From Janthinobacterium violaceinigrum (GTDB taxonomy: Bacteria; Pseudomonadota; Gammaproteobacteria; Burkholderiales; Burkholderiaceae_D), in assembly GCF_009208555.1 (NCBI RefSeq), contig NZ_WFLI01000001.1, forward strand, positions 62,001 to 126,000: DNA of 64,000 nucleotides. Direction: 5' to 3'. The notes beneath the pieces are model-generated. The model ran no database searches. It saw only the letters and a program-made list of their open reading frames with translations, and was not told the origin of the DNA. Shown piece by piece: positions 36,072-44,886 of this stretch (position 1 is its first letter; each line of letters opens with the position of its first letter). The position numbers and the translations under genes are program-made.

Positions 36072-36908
36072 TTATTTCTTCTTCGCCACCATCTTGACCG
36101 CCTCGTTGACGATGACGGGGTTGTCTTTCTGGATGTAATAGCCGGCGCCCGTGATGCGCTCGATGGCCGGCGCGCCGGACAGGCGCTGCCAGTCCTTTTC
36201 CTGCGCCCGCACCACGTTCTCGAACGAACCCATTTCCTCGATGCCGAACTTGTCGCGCACCAGCAGCATGGCGGGCACGCGCAGGGGGCTGGCCATGTCG
36301 ACATGCTGCAGGCACTGTGCCTGGGCATCGAATTCGGCCGATTCCGCACTGTTGAACATCAGCTTGCGCCGCGTCTTGACGAGCATGGCGTAGGTGGAGG
36401 CGTCCGTCTGCAGGCGGCTCCATTGCTGCGGATGCGTGGGGTCGAGCAGCACCAGCCCGGCCACGTCCTGCGGGTACAGCCTGGCATACACATACTGGTA
36501 CAGTCCGCCCAGGCCATGGCCGACCAGCACATACGGCGGTTTCAGGCCCGCTTGCGCCAGCAGGGCGCGCTGCTGGGCGGCAATGGTGCAGGGATCGCGC
36601 GGCGTGGTGGTTTTCTGGCTGTCGCCGTAGCCAGGACGGTCGTACACGAGCACGCGGTGCTGTTTCGACACTTCCGGCACCACCTTGGCCCACACATCCT
36701 TGCCGTCGCCCATGGCCGACTGGAACACGACGGGCAAGCCGCCCTGGCCGCTCACGGTGTAGGCGATGCTGGCGTCGGGCAGGGCCGCGGTGGCCGGTAC
36801 GCCCGGCATCGCCGGGGTGGATGGCAGGAGGGAACAGCCTGCCAGCAGCAAGCCGGCGCTGGAGAGGAGCATGGTGCGCGCGGGGCGGCCGACGAATAGA
36901 TGATGCAT
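36072..36908 (-). CDS. Alpha/beta-hydrolase-fold lipoprotein lacking the nucleophile Ser
   Basis: This 278-aa protein begins with MHHLFVGRPARTMLLSSAG and a lipobox LLLAGC, so it is probably a lipoprotein (Cys near residue 24). The body is an alpha/beta hydrolase: FQSAMGDGKDVWAKVVP, VLVYDRPGYGDSQ, LVGHGLGGLYQYVYARLYPQDVAGLVLLDPTHP. In active enzymes the elbow is GHSLGG; here the Ser codon is GGC (Gly), so the usual nucleophile is missing. The last TGAGYYIQKDNPVIVNEAV would hold the His, and it reads GYYIQ instead of the common GHxIQ. The protein is therefore probably not a serine hydrolase. Start ATG 36908 is next to the signal. Confidence 0.78.
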   Translation of the reverse strand: MHHLFVGRPARTMLLSSAGLLLAGCSLLPSTPAMPGVPATAALPDASIAYTVSGQGGLPVVFQSAMGDGKDVWAKVVPEVSKQHRVLVYDRPGYGDSQKTTTPRDPCTIAAQQRALLAQAGLKPPYVLVGHGLGGLYQYVYARLYPQDVAGLVLLDPTHPQQWSRLQTDASTYAMLVKTRRKLMFNSAESAEFDAQAQCLQHVDMASPLRVPAMLLVRDKFGIEEMGSFENVVRAQEKDWQRLSGAPAIERITGAGYYIQKDNPVIVNEAVKMVAKKK

Positions 36909-37024
36909 GAAACTCCTTCTTGGTGCAGGGACCGGGGACCGGTATGGCGTGCCAGCCATTATAGGCATTTCACGCTGAAGTGAAAATGCCGAACAGAGAC
37001 GGATTTCCCGTCTTGCCCGCTGGC

Positions 37025-37414
37025 CTAGGCGCGATGGCAGACGGCTTCGATGCGGTTGCCGTCCGGATCGAACAGAAAAGCCGCGTAGTAGCTGGCGTGA
37101 TAGTGGCGCAGGCCGGGCGCGCCCAGGTCGATGCCGCCGTGCGCCAGCCCCGCGTGCCAGAACGCTTCCACGGCCGCGCGCGAGGGGGCCTTGAAGCAGC
37201 AATGGCGGCGCGGCGCATCGCCGGGCGCGGGGCCCAGGCGTACGGAAAAGTAGCTGCGTTCGGGGTGGTCGGCGTCGCTGCGCTCGCCGTAGCCTATCCA
37301 GGCGTTGGCATGGTCGCTGCCCACCTTGGGCACTGCCAGCGCGGCAAAGATGGCGTCGTAGAAACGCTCGGCGCGTTCCAGGTCGGTAACGGTGAGAGAA
37401 ACGTGATCGAGCAT
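37025..37414 (-). CDS. VOC (glyoxalase/bleomycin resistance) family protein
   Basis: This 129-aa protein is a vicinal-oxygen-chelate fold protein: MLDHVSLTVTDLERAERFYDAIF at the start and DPDGNRIEAVCH at the end carry the metal-ligand His and Glu. Family members include glyoxalases, dioxygenases and antibiotic-binding proteins; the substrate is unknown. ATG 37414 is chosen over the in-frame GTG 37420 because GGAG lies five bases before it. Confidence 0.88.
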   Translation of the reverse strand: MLDHVSLTVTDLERAERFYDAIFAALAVPKVGSDHANAWIGYGERSDADHPERSYFSVRLGPAPGDAPRRHCCFKAPSRAAVEAFWHAGLAHGGIDLGAPGLRHYHASYYAAFLFDPDGNRIEAVCHRA

Positions 37415-37560
37415 CGGCACTCCGCTGTAAAAACAAGGACGGCCATAGCATAGCCCGGATCAGGGCGGCTGTGGGCGCGAGTGACCGAGTGACACTGCCG
37501 ATGGCCAACTGCCGGTTAAGGACGGCCGGCGCGGGGGCGCTGGAGAGGGGCGGGCGCTGC

Positions 37561-37869
37561 TCAGCGGGGGCACGAACAGGCGGCCGCCCCCGTACCGGCC
37601 GGTGCGCCGGGCGAGCAGACGGGACAGGCAGGCGCCGGGCGCGTCGTCCTGGCAACGATGGTACGGCTGATCTGCTGCACGCGGGGCGCGAACAGCATCA
37701 CGGCGCAAAAGGCCACGGGCCAGGCGGCGAAGAACGCATGGCGCCAGCGGGGCAGGAAGTCCGCCTGCAGGCCGATATTGAGCCACGTGACCCAGGCGCT
37801 CATCAGCAGGGTCATGACCAGCGACATCAGGAAGGCAAATACGCAGCGCAGGCGCAGGGCTTCGGACAT
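37561..37869 (-). CDS. DUF2798 family small membrane protein with Cys-rich tail
   Basis: This 102-aa protein has two hydrophobic helices (about residues 9-32 and 45-63), with RCVFAFLMSLVMTLLMSAWVTWLN and WPVAFCAVMLFAPRVQQI, the DUF2798 pattern. The C-terminal 30 residues are unusual: PAPACPVCSPG then ACSCPR, with five Cys, a possible metal-binding tail. The function of the family is not established. It is divergent from the LysR gene 112 bp away, which may regulate it. Confidence 0.75.
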   Translation of the reverse strand: MSEALRLRCVFAFLMSLVMTLLMSAWVTWLNIGLQADFLPRWRHAFFAAWPVAFCAVMLFAPRVQQISRTIVARTTRPAPACPVCSPGAPAGTGAAACSCPR

Positions 37870-37981
37870 GGTGCACTTTCAGGAAAGTTGAGAAGATGGC
37901 AGCGTAACGACTTGCAGCAATCTATACTAGCGCCATATTTTTAATTTCAAATTCCATATATGCAATCATACGCGACGACTC

Positions 37982-38887
37982 ATGCTCGATGACCTGGCCC
38001 TGTTTGTTGCCATCGTGGAGGCGGGCAGCCTGCATGCGGCAGCCGTCAAGGAGGAATTGCCGGCCGCCACCGTCACGCGCCGGCTGCAAAAGCTGGAAAG
38101 CCAGCTGGGCTACCGCTTGCTCAACCGCAGCGCGCGCCGCTTGCAGCCGACGGCAGAAGGCTGGCAATACTACGAGCAGTGCCGCCCCCTCGTGCATGCG
38201 CTGCGCCAGGCGACGCAGCAGCTCGACGCCAGCCTGTCGGCCGTCTCGGGCAGCATCCGCGTGCTGGCGCCCGTCAACTTCGCCAGCGGCTTGCTGACGC
38301 CCGCCTGGATCAGCTTCATGCAGCGCTATCCCGATATCCGCCTGGAGCTGGAACTGTCGAACCAGCTGCAAGACCTGGTGGGCAGCGGCGCCGACCTGGC
38401 CATCCGCGTGGGGGCGCTCGACGATTCCTCGCTGATGCAGCGCCGCCTGGGCAGCGCGTCGCTGGTGATGGTGGCGGCACCCGCCTACCTGGCGCGCGCC
38501 GGCGTGCCGCGCGACTTGCAGGACCTGGCGCAGCATGAACTGATCGTGGCCGAGCCGCTGCGCAGCTGGCGTTTGCGGCGGCCCGGCGACGGCGCCGACA
38601 TGGCGATCGAGCCGCAGGCGCGCCTGCGCGTCAATGAAATGCGCCTGGCCGTGGAGATGGCCGATGCGGGCATCGGCATCCTGCTGTGCCCGCTATTGCA
38701 GTGCCGCGAGGAGGTGGCCCGCGGTTCGCTGGTGCGCGTCTTGCCCGACTGGATGCCGCAGCCGCGCCACGTGTATGCCGTGTGGACGCAGCGGCGCTAC
38801 CTGCCGGCCCGCGTGCGCGTGCTGCTCGAGCATCTGGCGGCGTTTGCGGCGGACAATCCACTGTTGAACGAGGAACTGGACGTTTAG
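37982..38887 (+). CDS. LysR-family transcriptional regulator
   Basis: This 301-aa protein has the LysR winged HTH (LALFVAIVEAGSLHAAAVKEELPAATVTRRLQKLESQLGYRLL, about residues 5-50) and an effector domain starting at SGSIRVLAPVNFASGLL, typical of the large branch of one-component LysR regulators with an aldehyde- or quinone-related role. The divergent DUF2798 gene is a likely target. Its stop overlaps that of the convergent nucleotidyltransferase gene by 4 bp. Confidence 0.9.
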   Translation: MLDDLALFVAIVEAGSLHAAAVKEELPAATVTRRLQKLESQLGYRLLNRSARRLQPTAEGWQYYEQCRPLVHALRQATQQLDASLSAVSGSIRVLAPVNFASGLLTPAWISFMQRYPDIRLELELSNQLQDLVGSGADLAIRVGALDDSSLMQRRLGSASLVMVAAPAYLARAGVPRDLQDLAQHELIVAEPLRSWRLRRPGDGADMAIEPQARLRVNEMRLAVEMADAGIGILLCPLLQCREEVARGSLVRVLPDWMPQPRHVYAVWTQRRYLPARVRVLLEHLAAFAADNPLLNEELDV

Positions 38888-39657
38888 CTCGCCTGCTGCT
38901 GCGCCAGCCACTGCGTGAACCGGCGCAGCGCCGGCGCAAAGCCGCTGGCCGGCGTGGCGCCGGGCCTGGCCTGGGCAAGAAAATAGGCGGCCTGCGCCTG
39001 CATGGCGGGATGGCGGCGCAGCAACAGCGTCACATGCTCGTCCAGGCTGGCGGGCCAGCACGGCTCGCCATCGTGGCGCAGGATATTGGTGGAACGGATC
39101 AGCTTGCGCGCCGCTTCCCTTTGCAGGCGGACGATGGCGTCAGGCGCGCGCTCCTCATCGAGGCGCCGCGCATAGTCTTCCAGCACGGGAACGAAGTCGC
39201 CATTCACGGCCAGGGCGATGGCGCGCGAGGGCGCGAAGGGCGCAAAGTGCGGGGCCAGGTCCTCGCCCCACACGCAGCGGCACTGATGTTTGATCCAGTA
39301 GCCCCAGCTGTACAGGTTTTCCGGCGCCAGCACGTGGGCGCGGTGGCCGATATCGAAATCGATTTTCAGTACTTCCCGGTGGCGTGCCTGCAGGGCCAGG
39401 CGCAAGACCTCCAGTGCTGCCCGTTGCTGCGGCACGGCTGGCTGGTGCAGCACCAGGGTCAGGTCCAGGTCGGACACGCCCGGCGTGGCGTCGCCGCGGG
39501 CGATGCTGCCGTACAGGTAAATGCCGTCCAGCACGTTGCCGGCATGCGTGGACAGGCTGGCGCACACGTCCTGCAGCAAGGCGCCAAAGATGGGCTGCAA
39601 AGGGCCGTGCGGTGCGGCGGGCAGGGTGGCGGGAGCGGTCGCGGGCATGCCTGGCAT
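38884..39657 (-). CDS. Nucleotidyltransferase (AadA-like)
   Basis: This protein has an N-terminal nucleotidyltransferase domain with GIYLYGSIARGDATPGVSDLDLTLVL (GS-x9-DxD motif, metal-binding Asp) and a helical C-terminal domain (about 150 residues) such as found in aminoglycoside adenylyltransferases (ANT(3'')). DUF4111-like features LKIDFDIG and REAARKLIRSTNILRHDGE are present. It could modify an aminoglycoside or a protein. The start is unclear: ATG at 39657 gives about 45 residues before the motif, as usual, but ATGs at 39714, 39723 and 39756 are also in frame. Confidence 0.72.
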   Translation of the reverse strand: MPGMPATAPATLPAAPHGPLQPIFGALLQDVCASLSTHAGNVLDGIYLYGSIARGDATPGVSDLDLTLVLHQPAVPQQRAALEVLRLALQARHREVLKIDFDIGHRAHVLAPENLYSWGYWIKHQCRCVWGEDLAPHFAPFAPSRAIALAVNGDFVPVLEDYARRLDEERAPDAIVRLQREAARKLIRSTNILRHDGEPCWPASLDEHVTLLLRRHPAMQAQAAYFLAQARPGATPASGFAPALRRFTQWLAQQQAS

Positions 39658-39843
39658 GAATCCGGTGGGAGAAACGTGCACCATAGCATGCGCCAGCGGG
39701 CCGTGCACGGTCATCCTTTCCATTAAGTAATACCGAGCGCTTGTACTTTCCGGCAAGATCGCGTTAAGATAAAGCCGCCTGCTTATCGAGCGGGCAATCT
39801 GGTGTTTTTTCGCGCAATTCCGTCCCTATCCATGAGAGTAGCA

Positions 39844-40047
39844 ATGAAATATCTGATCGTTCCCTTTTTGCTGGCCATTACCGGCTGTGAAGTTTTGTAT
39901 GACGCGAACCGGGACAAGATCGGCGAGTATTGCAACAGCCTCAATAATTTCGATGACCGCAACGCCTGCCGCAAGCGCAACCAGACCAGCTACCAGGAAT
40001 ACGTGCAGCAGCGCGACCAGTTGAAAAAGAGCAAGAGCGACAAATAA
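39844..40047 (+). CDS. Small entericidin-like lipoprotein
   Basis: This 67-aa protein has a short lipoprotein signal: MKYLIVPFLLAITGC with the lipobox Cys near residue 15. The mature 52 residues are polar and charged, with two more Cys (EYCNSLNN and NACRKRN), ending DQLKKSKSDK. ATG 39844 follows GAGAG; a longer in-frame start would break the signal peptide. No family is recognised. A strong terminator follows. Confidence 0.65.
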   Translation: MKYLIVPFLLAITGCEVLYDANRDKIGEYCNSLNNFDDRNACRKRNQTSYQEYVQQRDQLKKSKSDK

Positions 40048-40078
40048 GCTCGGCTCGCCACTGTATACGCTTATAAAA

Positions 40079-40108
40079 AAAACGCCGCTGACCAGTCAGC
40101 GGCGTTTT
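40079..40108. terminator. Strong bidirectional terminator
   Basis: AAAACGCCGCTGA-CCAG-TCAGCGGCGTTTT is a perfect 13-bp stem with A and T runs on both sides, the canonical bidirectional terminator shape. It separates the small lipoprotein gene (plus) from the MFS gene (minus, ends 40150). A second GC hairpin CCCCGGCA-TGGC-TGCCGGGG lies at 40119-40138. Confidence 0.9.
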
Positions 40109-40149
40109 GCGTTGAAGGCCCCGGCATGGCTGCCGGGGCATGCGCCAGA

Positions 40150-41850
40150 TCAATCGTCGGCGTAGATATTGTTATCCTTGGTTTCCTTGACGAACAGGGT
40201 ACCGATCACGACGGTCGCCAGGGCCACGACGATCGGATACCACAGGCCGTAGTAGATGTCGCCCTTGAAGGCCACCAGCGCGAAAGCCGTGGTGGGCAGC
40301 AAGCCGCCGAACCAGCCGTTGCCGATATGGTAAGGCAGGGACATCGATGTGTAACGGATACGGGTCGGGAACATTTCCACCAGCATGGCGGCGATCGGGC
40401 CATACACCATGGTCACGTACAGCACCAGGATGAACAGCAGCAGGACGACCATCGGCTTGTTGATCTGATCCGGATCGGCTTTCGCAGGGTAGCCCGCTTC
40501 CTTGATGCCGGCGCCCAGTTCTTTCTTCAGAGCGGCTTCGTGGGCCTTGCTGTCCGCATCGAAGTTCAGGCCATCGGCCGTCATGACGGCGTTAAACGAG
40601 GAAAACTCCTTCGTGCCGATGCGTACCTTGGCGATGCTGCCGGCCGGCGCGTCTTCCTTCGTGTAGTTCACCGAGCTGTTCGACAGGAAGCCCGTGGCGA
40701 TGTCGCACGACGACGGGAACTTCTTGGTGCCGGTCATGTTGAACTGGAAGTGGCAGGATGCAGGATCGGCCACCACCACCACTGGCGAGTTCTTCAGTGC
40801 CGCTTCCAGCTGCGGATTGGCGAAGTGGGTCAGGCCGTTGAAGATGGGGAAGTAGGTAGCCGCGGCGATCAGGCAGCCGCCGAGGATGATGTACTTGCGG
40901 CCGATGCGGTCGGACAGGCTGCCGAAGAACAGGAAGAACGGCGTGGCCAGCAGCAGGGCGATGGCGACGAGCACGTTGGCCGTTGCCAGGTCCACTTTCA
41001 GGGTCTGGATCATGAAGAACAGGGCGTAGAACTGGCCCGTGTACCAGACGACGGCCTGGCCGGCGGTCAGGCCGATCAGGGCCAGGATGACGATCTTCAG
41101 GTTTTTCCACTTGCCGAACGCTTCCGTCAGCGGCGCTTTCGAGGTCTTGCCCTCGGCCTTCATTTTTGCAAATGCCGGCGATTCATTCATGGCCAGGCGG
41201 ATCCACACGGAAATACCCAGCAGGATGACGGAGACGAGGAAGGGAATGCGCCAGCCCCACGCTTCGAAATCCTTCTCGCCGGTCGCCAGGCGGGTGCCCA
41301 GGATGACCATCAGCGACAGGAAGAAGCCCAGGGTTGCCGTCGTCTGTATCCACGCCGTGAATGCGCCGCGCTTGCCTTCAGGCGCATGCTCGGCCACGTA
41401 CGTGGCTGCGCCGCCGTATTCGCCGCCCAGCGCCAGGCCTTGCAGGATGCGCAGGATGACGAGGATGATCGGTGCGGCGATGCCGATGGACGCATGGCCC
41501 GGCAGCAAACCGACGATGAAGGTGGAGCCGCCCATGATCAGGATGGTGATCAGGAAGGTGTACTTGCGGCCGATCATGTCGCCCAGGCGGCCGAAGACCA
41601 GCGCGCCGAACGGACGCACGATGAAGCCGGCGGCAAAGGCCAGCAGCGCGAAGATGAAGGTGGTGGTGGGGTCGCCGATGAAGAATTGCTTGGCGATGAT
41701 GGAAGCAAGCGAGCCGTACAGGTAAAAATCGTACCATTCAAAGACGGTGCCCAACGATGACGCAAAGATGACCTTGCGTTCCTCGGGCGTGATCGGCGTT
41801 CCCTTGGTGGATACTTTCCGTACGTCGGCCGGGCCGGATGATGATGCCAT
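40150..41850 (-). CDS. MHS-family MFS transporter (ProP/KgtP-like) with large loop insertion
   Basis: This 566-aa transporter is of the metabolite:H+ symporter family: SSLGTVFEWYDFYLYGS at TM1, FGALVFGRLGDMIGRKYTFL, LRILQGLALGGEYGGAATYVAEHAPEGKRG and GSLSDRIGRKYIIL. Twelve hydrophobic segments are expected. About 115 residues (roughly 345-460) are inserted in the C-terminal half, starting NPQLEAALKNSP, with two Cys (PASCHFQF and SSCDIA), probably a periplasmic domain. The substrate may be a dicarboxylate or osmolyte. It starts at ATG 41850, read alone. Confidence 0.88.
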   Translation of the reverse strand: MASSSGPADVRKVSTKGTPITPEERKVIFASSLGTVFEWYDFYLYGSLASIIAKQFFIGDPTTTFIFALLAFAAGFIVRPFGALVFGRLGDMIGRKYTFLITILIMGGSTFIVGLLPGHASIGIAAPIILVILRILQGLALGGEYGGAATYVAEHAPEGKRGAFTAWIQTTATLGFFLSLMVILGTRLATGEKDFEAWGWRIPFLVSVILLGISVWIRLAMNESPAFAKMKAEGKTSKAPLTEAFGKWKNLKIVILALIGLTAGQAVVWYTGQFYALFFMIQTLKVDLATANVLVAIALLLATPFFLFFGSLSDRIGRKYIILGGCLIAAATYFPIFNGLTHFANPQLEAALKNSPVVVVADPASCHFQFNMTGTKKFPSSCDIATGFLSNSSVNYTKEDAPAGSIAKVRIGTKEFSSFNAVMTADGLNFDADSKAHEAALKKELGAGIKEAGYPAKADPDQINKPMVVLLLFILVLYVTMVYGPIAAMLVEMFPTRIRYTSMSLPYHIGNGWFGGLLPTTAFALVAFKGDIYYGLWYPIVVALATVVIGTLFVKETKDNNIYADD

Positions 41851-42113
41851 GGTTTGTCTCCCTATGTTTTATAGTGAACTGGTGCCGAGGTCTTTTTTGA
41901 CCATTCTTGCAACAGCTTGGAGGCGAGTGTGTTCTCCGAACCTTACGTCATGCTTGCTTGAAACTTACACCAAGCTTACAGTGCGCGCCATTTGCGCCAG
42001 GTAAAAAGACGGAGCAACTTTGCGAACGACCGTACTTAAATGTGCTATTCTGATTCCGCAGACCGACCACTGACCACTACTGACCATATAACATTCCCAC
42101 AAGGAGACACAGC
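41851..42113. other. 263-bp divergent promoter region
   Basis: The gap between the MFS gene and the thiolase contains an AT-rich stretch (TTGCGAACG, then TTAAATGTGCTATTCTGATT near 42030-42056) with a TATTCT-type -10 for the thiolase gene and GACCACTGACCACTACTGACC-like direct triplicate (three GACCA units near 42063-42086). The triplicate may bind a regulator; its role is unknown. No gene is seen. Confidence 0.4.
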
Positions 42114-43292
42114 ATGAATGAAGCCGTCATCGTATCGAGCGCCCGCACGGGCCTGGCCAAGTCCTGGAAGGGCGCGTTCAACATGACGCATGGCGCCACC
42201 CTGGGCGGCCATGTGCTGGCGGCCGCCGTCGAGCGCGCGCGCATCGAGGCGGACGAAGTGGAAGACGTGCTGGTCGGTTGCGCCTTTCCCGAAGGCGCCA
42301 CGGGCGGCAATATCGCGCGCCAGGTGGCGCTGCGGGGCGGCTGCCCCGTCACCACGGCCGGCATGACCGTCAACCGTTTCTGCTCGTCGGGCTTGCAGGC
42401 CATCGCCCTGGCGGCGCAGCGCATCATCGCCGGCGAAGGCGATATCTATGCGGCGGGCGGCGTGGAATCGATTTCCTGCGTGCAAAATGAGATGAACACG
42501 CATATGTACCGCGAGGTCTGGCTGCAGCAGCACAAGCCGGAAGTCTATTGGCCCATGCTGCAGACGGCCGAAACGGTGGCCAAGCGCTACCAGATTTCGC
42601 GCGAGCGCCAGGACGTGTATGGCGCGCAAAGCCAGCAGCGTGCCGCCGCGGCCCAGGCGGCCGGCCTGTTCGACGCGGAAATCGTGCCGATGACCACCAT
42701 CATGGGCGTGGCCGACAAGGCCAGCGGCATGCTGGTCTCGCGCGAAGTGACGATCTCAAGCGATGAAGGCATCCGTGCCGACACGACGTACGACGGCGTG
42801 GCCAAGATCCGCCCGGCCATCCCGGGCGGCGTCATCAGCGCCGGCAACGCCAGCCAGTTTTCCGATGGCGCCTCGATGGCCATCGTGATGAATGCGAAAG
42901 TGGCCGAAGCGAAAGGTCTGCAGCCGCTGGGCATCTTCCGCGGCTTTGCCGTGGCCGGCTGCGAACCCGATGAAATGGGTATCGGCCCCGTGTTTGCCAT
43001 CCCGAAACTGCTGAAAAAAGCGGGGCTGACGGTGGCCGACATTGGCCTGTGGGAACTTAACGAAGCGTTTGCCGTGCAAGTGCTGTATTGCGCCGACACC
43101 CTGGGCATCCCCATGGACCGCCTGAATGTGAACGGCGGCGCGATTGCCGTCGGCCACCCGTACGGCGTGTCGGGCGCGCGCCTGACGGGCCACGCCTTGA
43201 TCGAAGGCAAGCGCCGCGGCGTCAAATACGTGGTGGTGACCATGTGCATCGGCGGCGGGCAGGGCGCGGCCGGCCTGTTCGAAGTGCTGTGA
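42114..43292 (+). CDS. Acetyl-CoA C-acyltransferase (thiolase, FadA-like)
   Basis: This 392-aa thiolase has the acyl-enzyme Cys in [11 protein letters not shown] (about residue 89), the [11 protein letters not shown] segment, [14 protein letters not shown] with catalytic His, and the second Cys in [14 protein letters not shown]. It cleaves 3-ketoacyl-CoA in beta-oxidation, or runs in reverse for acetoacetyl-CoA. Start ATG 42114 has AAGGAGACAC upstream. A terminator follows (43314). It may work with fadJ (33900), but is separately transcribed. Confidence 0.94.
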   Translation: MNEAVIVSSARTGLAKSWKGAFNMTHGATLGGHVLAAAVERARIEADEVEDVLVGCAFPEGATGGNIARQVALRGGCPVTTAGMTVNRFCSSGLQAIALAAQRIIAGEGDIYAAGGVESISCVQNEMNTHMYREVWLQQHKPEVYWPMLQTAETVAKRYQISRERQDVYGAQSQQRAAAAQAAGLFDAEIVPMTTIMGVADKASGMLVSREVTISSDEGIRADTTYDGVAKIRPAIPGGVISAGNASQFSDGASMAIVMNAKVAEAKGLQPLGIFRGFAVAGCEPDEMGIGPVFAIPKLLKKAGLTVADIGLWELNEAFAVQVLYCADTLGIPMDRLNVNGGAIAVGHPYGVSGARLTGHALIEGKRRGVKYVVVTMCIGGGQGAAGLFEVL

Positions 43293-43313
43293 TGTTTGCG
43301 TGAACCCAGTCTG

Positions 43314-43340
43314 CGGGCGGCTTCCAGGGCCGCCCGTTTT
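43314..43340 (+). terminator. Intrinsic terminator after the thiolase gene
   Basis: CGGGCGGC-TTCCAGG-GCCGCCCG followed by TTTT, 22 bp downstream of the thiolase stop. Confidence 0.85.
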
Positions 43341-43419
43341 ACTTTCCGGCCCGCTTCCTGCAAGGCGCGCCGATAGCGGTTACAGTAATGCTTCATTGAT
43401 AAACAACCAGCCTGCCACC

Positions 43420-43722
43420 ATGATCAAGCACATCGTTTTCTGGAAACTGTTAGACCACGCCGAAGGCGCCGACCGCGCCACGAATGCCTTGAAACTGAAA
43501 GCCCTGCTCGATTCCTGTTCCGACCTGGTGCCCGGCATCCTGAAATTCGAGGCGGCCGTGGCCCAGCCCGGCCTGGAAGCCACCTACGACATCGTGCTGT
43601 ACAGCGAGTTTGCCAGCCGCGAAGCGCTCGATGCCTACCAGAACCATCCCGAGCACGTGAAGATCAAGCCGTTCTTTGGGGCCGTGCGGGAAGCCAGACA
43701 ATGTATGGATTATGAGATTTAG
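43420..43722 (+). CDS. Dabb (stress-responsive A/B barrel) domain protein
   Basis: This 100-aa protein has the Dabb pattern: MIKHIVFWKLLDHAEG at the start, LVPGILKFEAAVAQPG, then YDIVLYSEFASREALDAYQNHPEHVKIKPFF. The family forms a dimeric ferredoxin-like barrel; members include plant stress proteins, polyketide cyclases and a bacterial heat-shock-linked group. A precise function cannot be given. It starts at ATG 43420, alone, with an R2 repeat just after it. Confidence 0.88.
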   Translation: MIKHIVFWKLLDHAEGADRATNALKLKALLDSCSDLVPGILKFEAAVAQPGLEATYDIVLYSEFASREALDAYQNHPEHVKIKPFFGAVREARQCMDYEI

Positions 43723-43740
43723 TCGTTACGCATCAGACAC

Positions 43741-43771
43741 CCGGGGTCAGACCCGGCGGGTCTGACCCCAG
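43741..43771. repeat. Intergenic palindrome family R2, copy 3
   Basis: GGGGTCAGACCC-GGC-GGGTCTGACCCC (43743-43769): 12-bp perfect arms with a 3-base loop. The G in the fifth pair is replaced by A (with T opposite) compared with copies 1 and 2, preserving pairing. It lies between the Dabb gene and the quinone-reductase-like gene, both plus strand. Confidence 0.75.
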
Positions 43772-43807
43772 CCTTCCGCTGATCCTATCTATTGATAAGG
43801 AGCATTC

Positions 43808-44809
43808 ATGACCACCTACCAACGCATCGTCCTCGCCTCGCGCCCCGCCTCCAATGAGGAAGTGCAGCCGGCACATTTTCGTCTGGAAACCAAAGACATT
43901 CCCGCCATCGCGGAGGGACAGTTGCTGGTGCGTAACCAGTATCTGTCGCTCGATCCGTATATGCGGGGGCGCATGAGCGCCAACAAGAGCTATGCGGCGC
44001 CGCAGGCGCTCGATGAAACCATGATCGGCGGCACGGTGGGCGTGGTGCTCGAATCGAAGCATCCGAAGTTTGCCGTGGGCGACATGGTGGTGGGCACCCT
44101 GGGCTGGACGGAAGTGGCCGTATCGGACGGCACCATGCTGCGCAAGGTCGACACGACGCACATCCCTGCCTCCGCCTACCTGGGTTCCGTGGGCATGCCC
44201 GGCATGACGGCGTGGTATGGCTTGAACCAGATCATGGCGCCGAAAGCGGGCGAAACGGTGGTCGTGTCGGCCGCCAGCGGCGCCGTGGGCAGCGTGGTGG
44301 GCCAGCTGGCGAAATTGAAAGGCTGCCGGGTGGTCGGCATCGCGGGCGGCGCGGAAAAATGCGCGTACGTGGTCGATGAGCTGGGTTTCGATGCCTGCAT
44401 CGACTACAAGGCGGGCAATCTGGTGGCCGACCTGGCGGCAGCCACGCCGGACGGCATCGACGCCATCTTTGAAAACGTGGGCGGCGCCATCTTCGATGCG
44501 GCGCTGGCGCGCACCAATGCGTTTGGCCGCGTGGCCGTGTGCGGCTGGATTGCCGGCTACAACGGCGAGCCGACGCCGCTCGACAATGCGCGCCTGATCC
44601 TTACCAACCGCCTCACCGTGCGCGGTTTCATCGTTTCCGAGCAGCCCGAATTCTGGCCGCAGGGATTGGCGGAGCTGGGCAGCCTGGTGGCGACGGGCAA
44701 GCTGAAATTCCGCGAATCCGTGGCCGACGGCCTGGCCAGCGCGCCCGAGGCTTTCATCGGCCTGTTGAAAGGCCGTAACTTCGGCAAGCAGCTGGTGAAG
44801 CTGGCTTGA
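43808..44809 (+). CDS. NADP-dependent oxidoreductase (MDR family, CurA-like)
   Basis: This 333-aa protein belongs to the zinc-free medium-chain reductases related to leukotriene B4 12-hydroxydehydrogenase and curcumin reductase CurA: VRNQYLSLDPYMRGRMSANKSY, the NADPH loop VVSAASGAVGSVVGQLAKLKGCRVVGIAGGAEK (about residues 154-186), and YDNVGG-like FENVGG. It reduces carbon-carbon double bonds of alpha,beta-unsaturated ketones with NADPH. Start ATG 43808 has AAGGAG. A terminator follows at 44841. Confidence 0.9.
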   Translation: MTTYQRIVLASRPASNEEVQPAHFRLETKDIPAIAEGQLLVRNQYLSLDPYMRGRMSANKSYAAPQALDETMIGGTVGVVLESKHPKFAVGDMVVGTLGWTEVAVSDGTMLRKVDTTHIPASAYLGSVGMPGMTAWYGLNQIMAPKAGETVVVSAASGAVGSVVGQLAKLKGCRVVGIAGGAEKCAYVVDELGFDACIDYKAGNLVADLAAATPDGIDAIFENVGGAIFDAALARTNAFGRVAVCGWIAGYNGEPTPLDNARLILTNRLTVRGFIVSEQPEFWPQGLAELGSLVATGKLKFRESVADGLASAPEAFIGLLKGRNFGKQLVKLA

Positions 44810-44840
44810 AGCGGCTGGGCAGAGTGTCCTGCTAAAGCTG

Positions 44841-44874
44841 GGCAGGCCGTGCGACAATAACGGCCTGTCTTTTA
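44841..44874 (+). terminator. Intrinsic terminator after the MDR gene
   Basis: AGGCCGT (44844-44850) pairs with ACGGCCT (44860-44866) around a 9-base loop; the sequence after it is GTCTTTTA. It lies just before the next gene. Confidence 0.7.
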
Positions 44875-44886
44875 CTACTGCCTACC

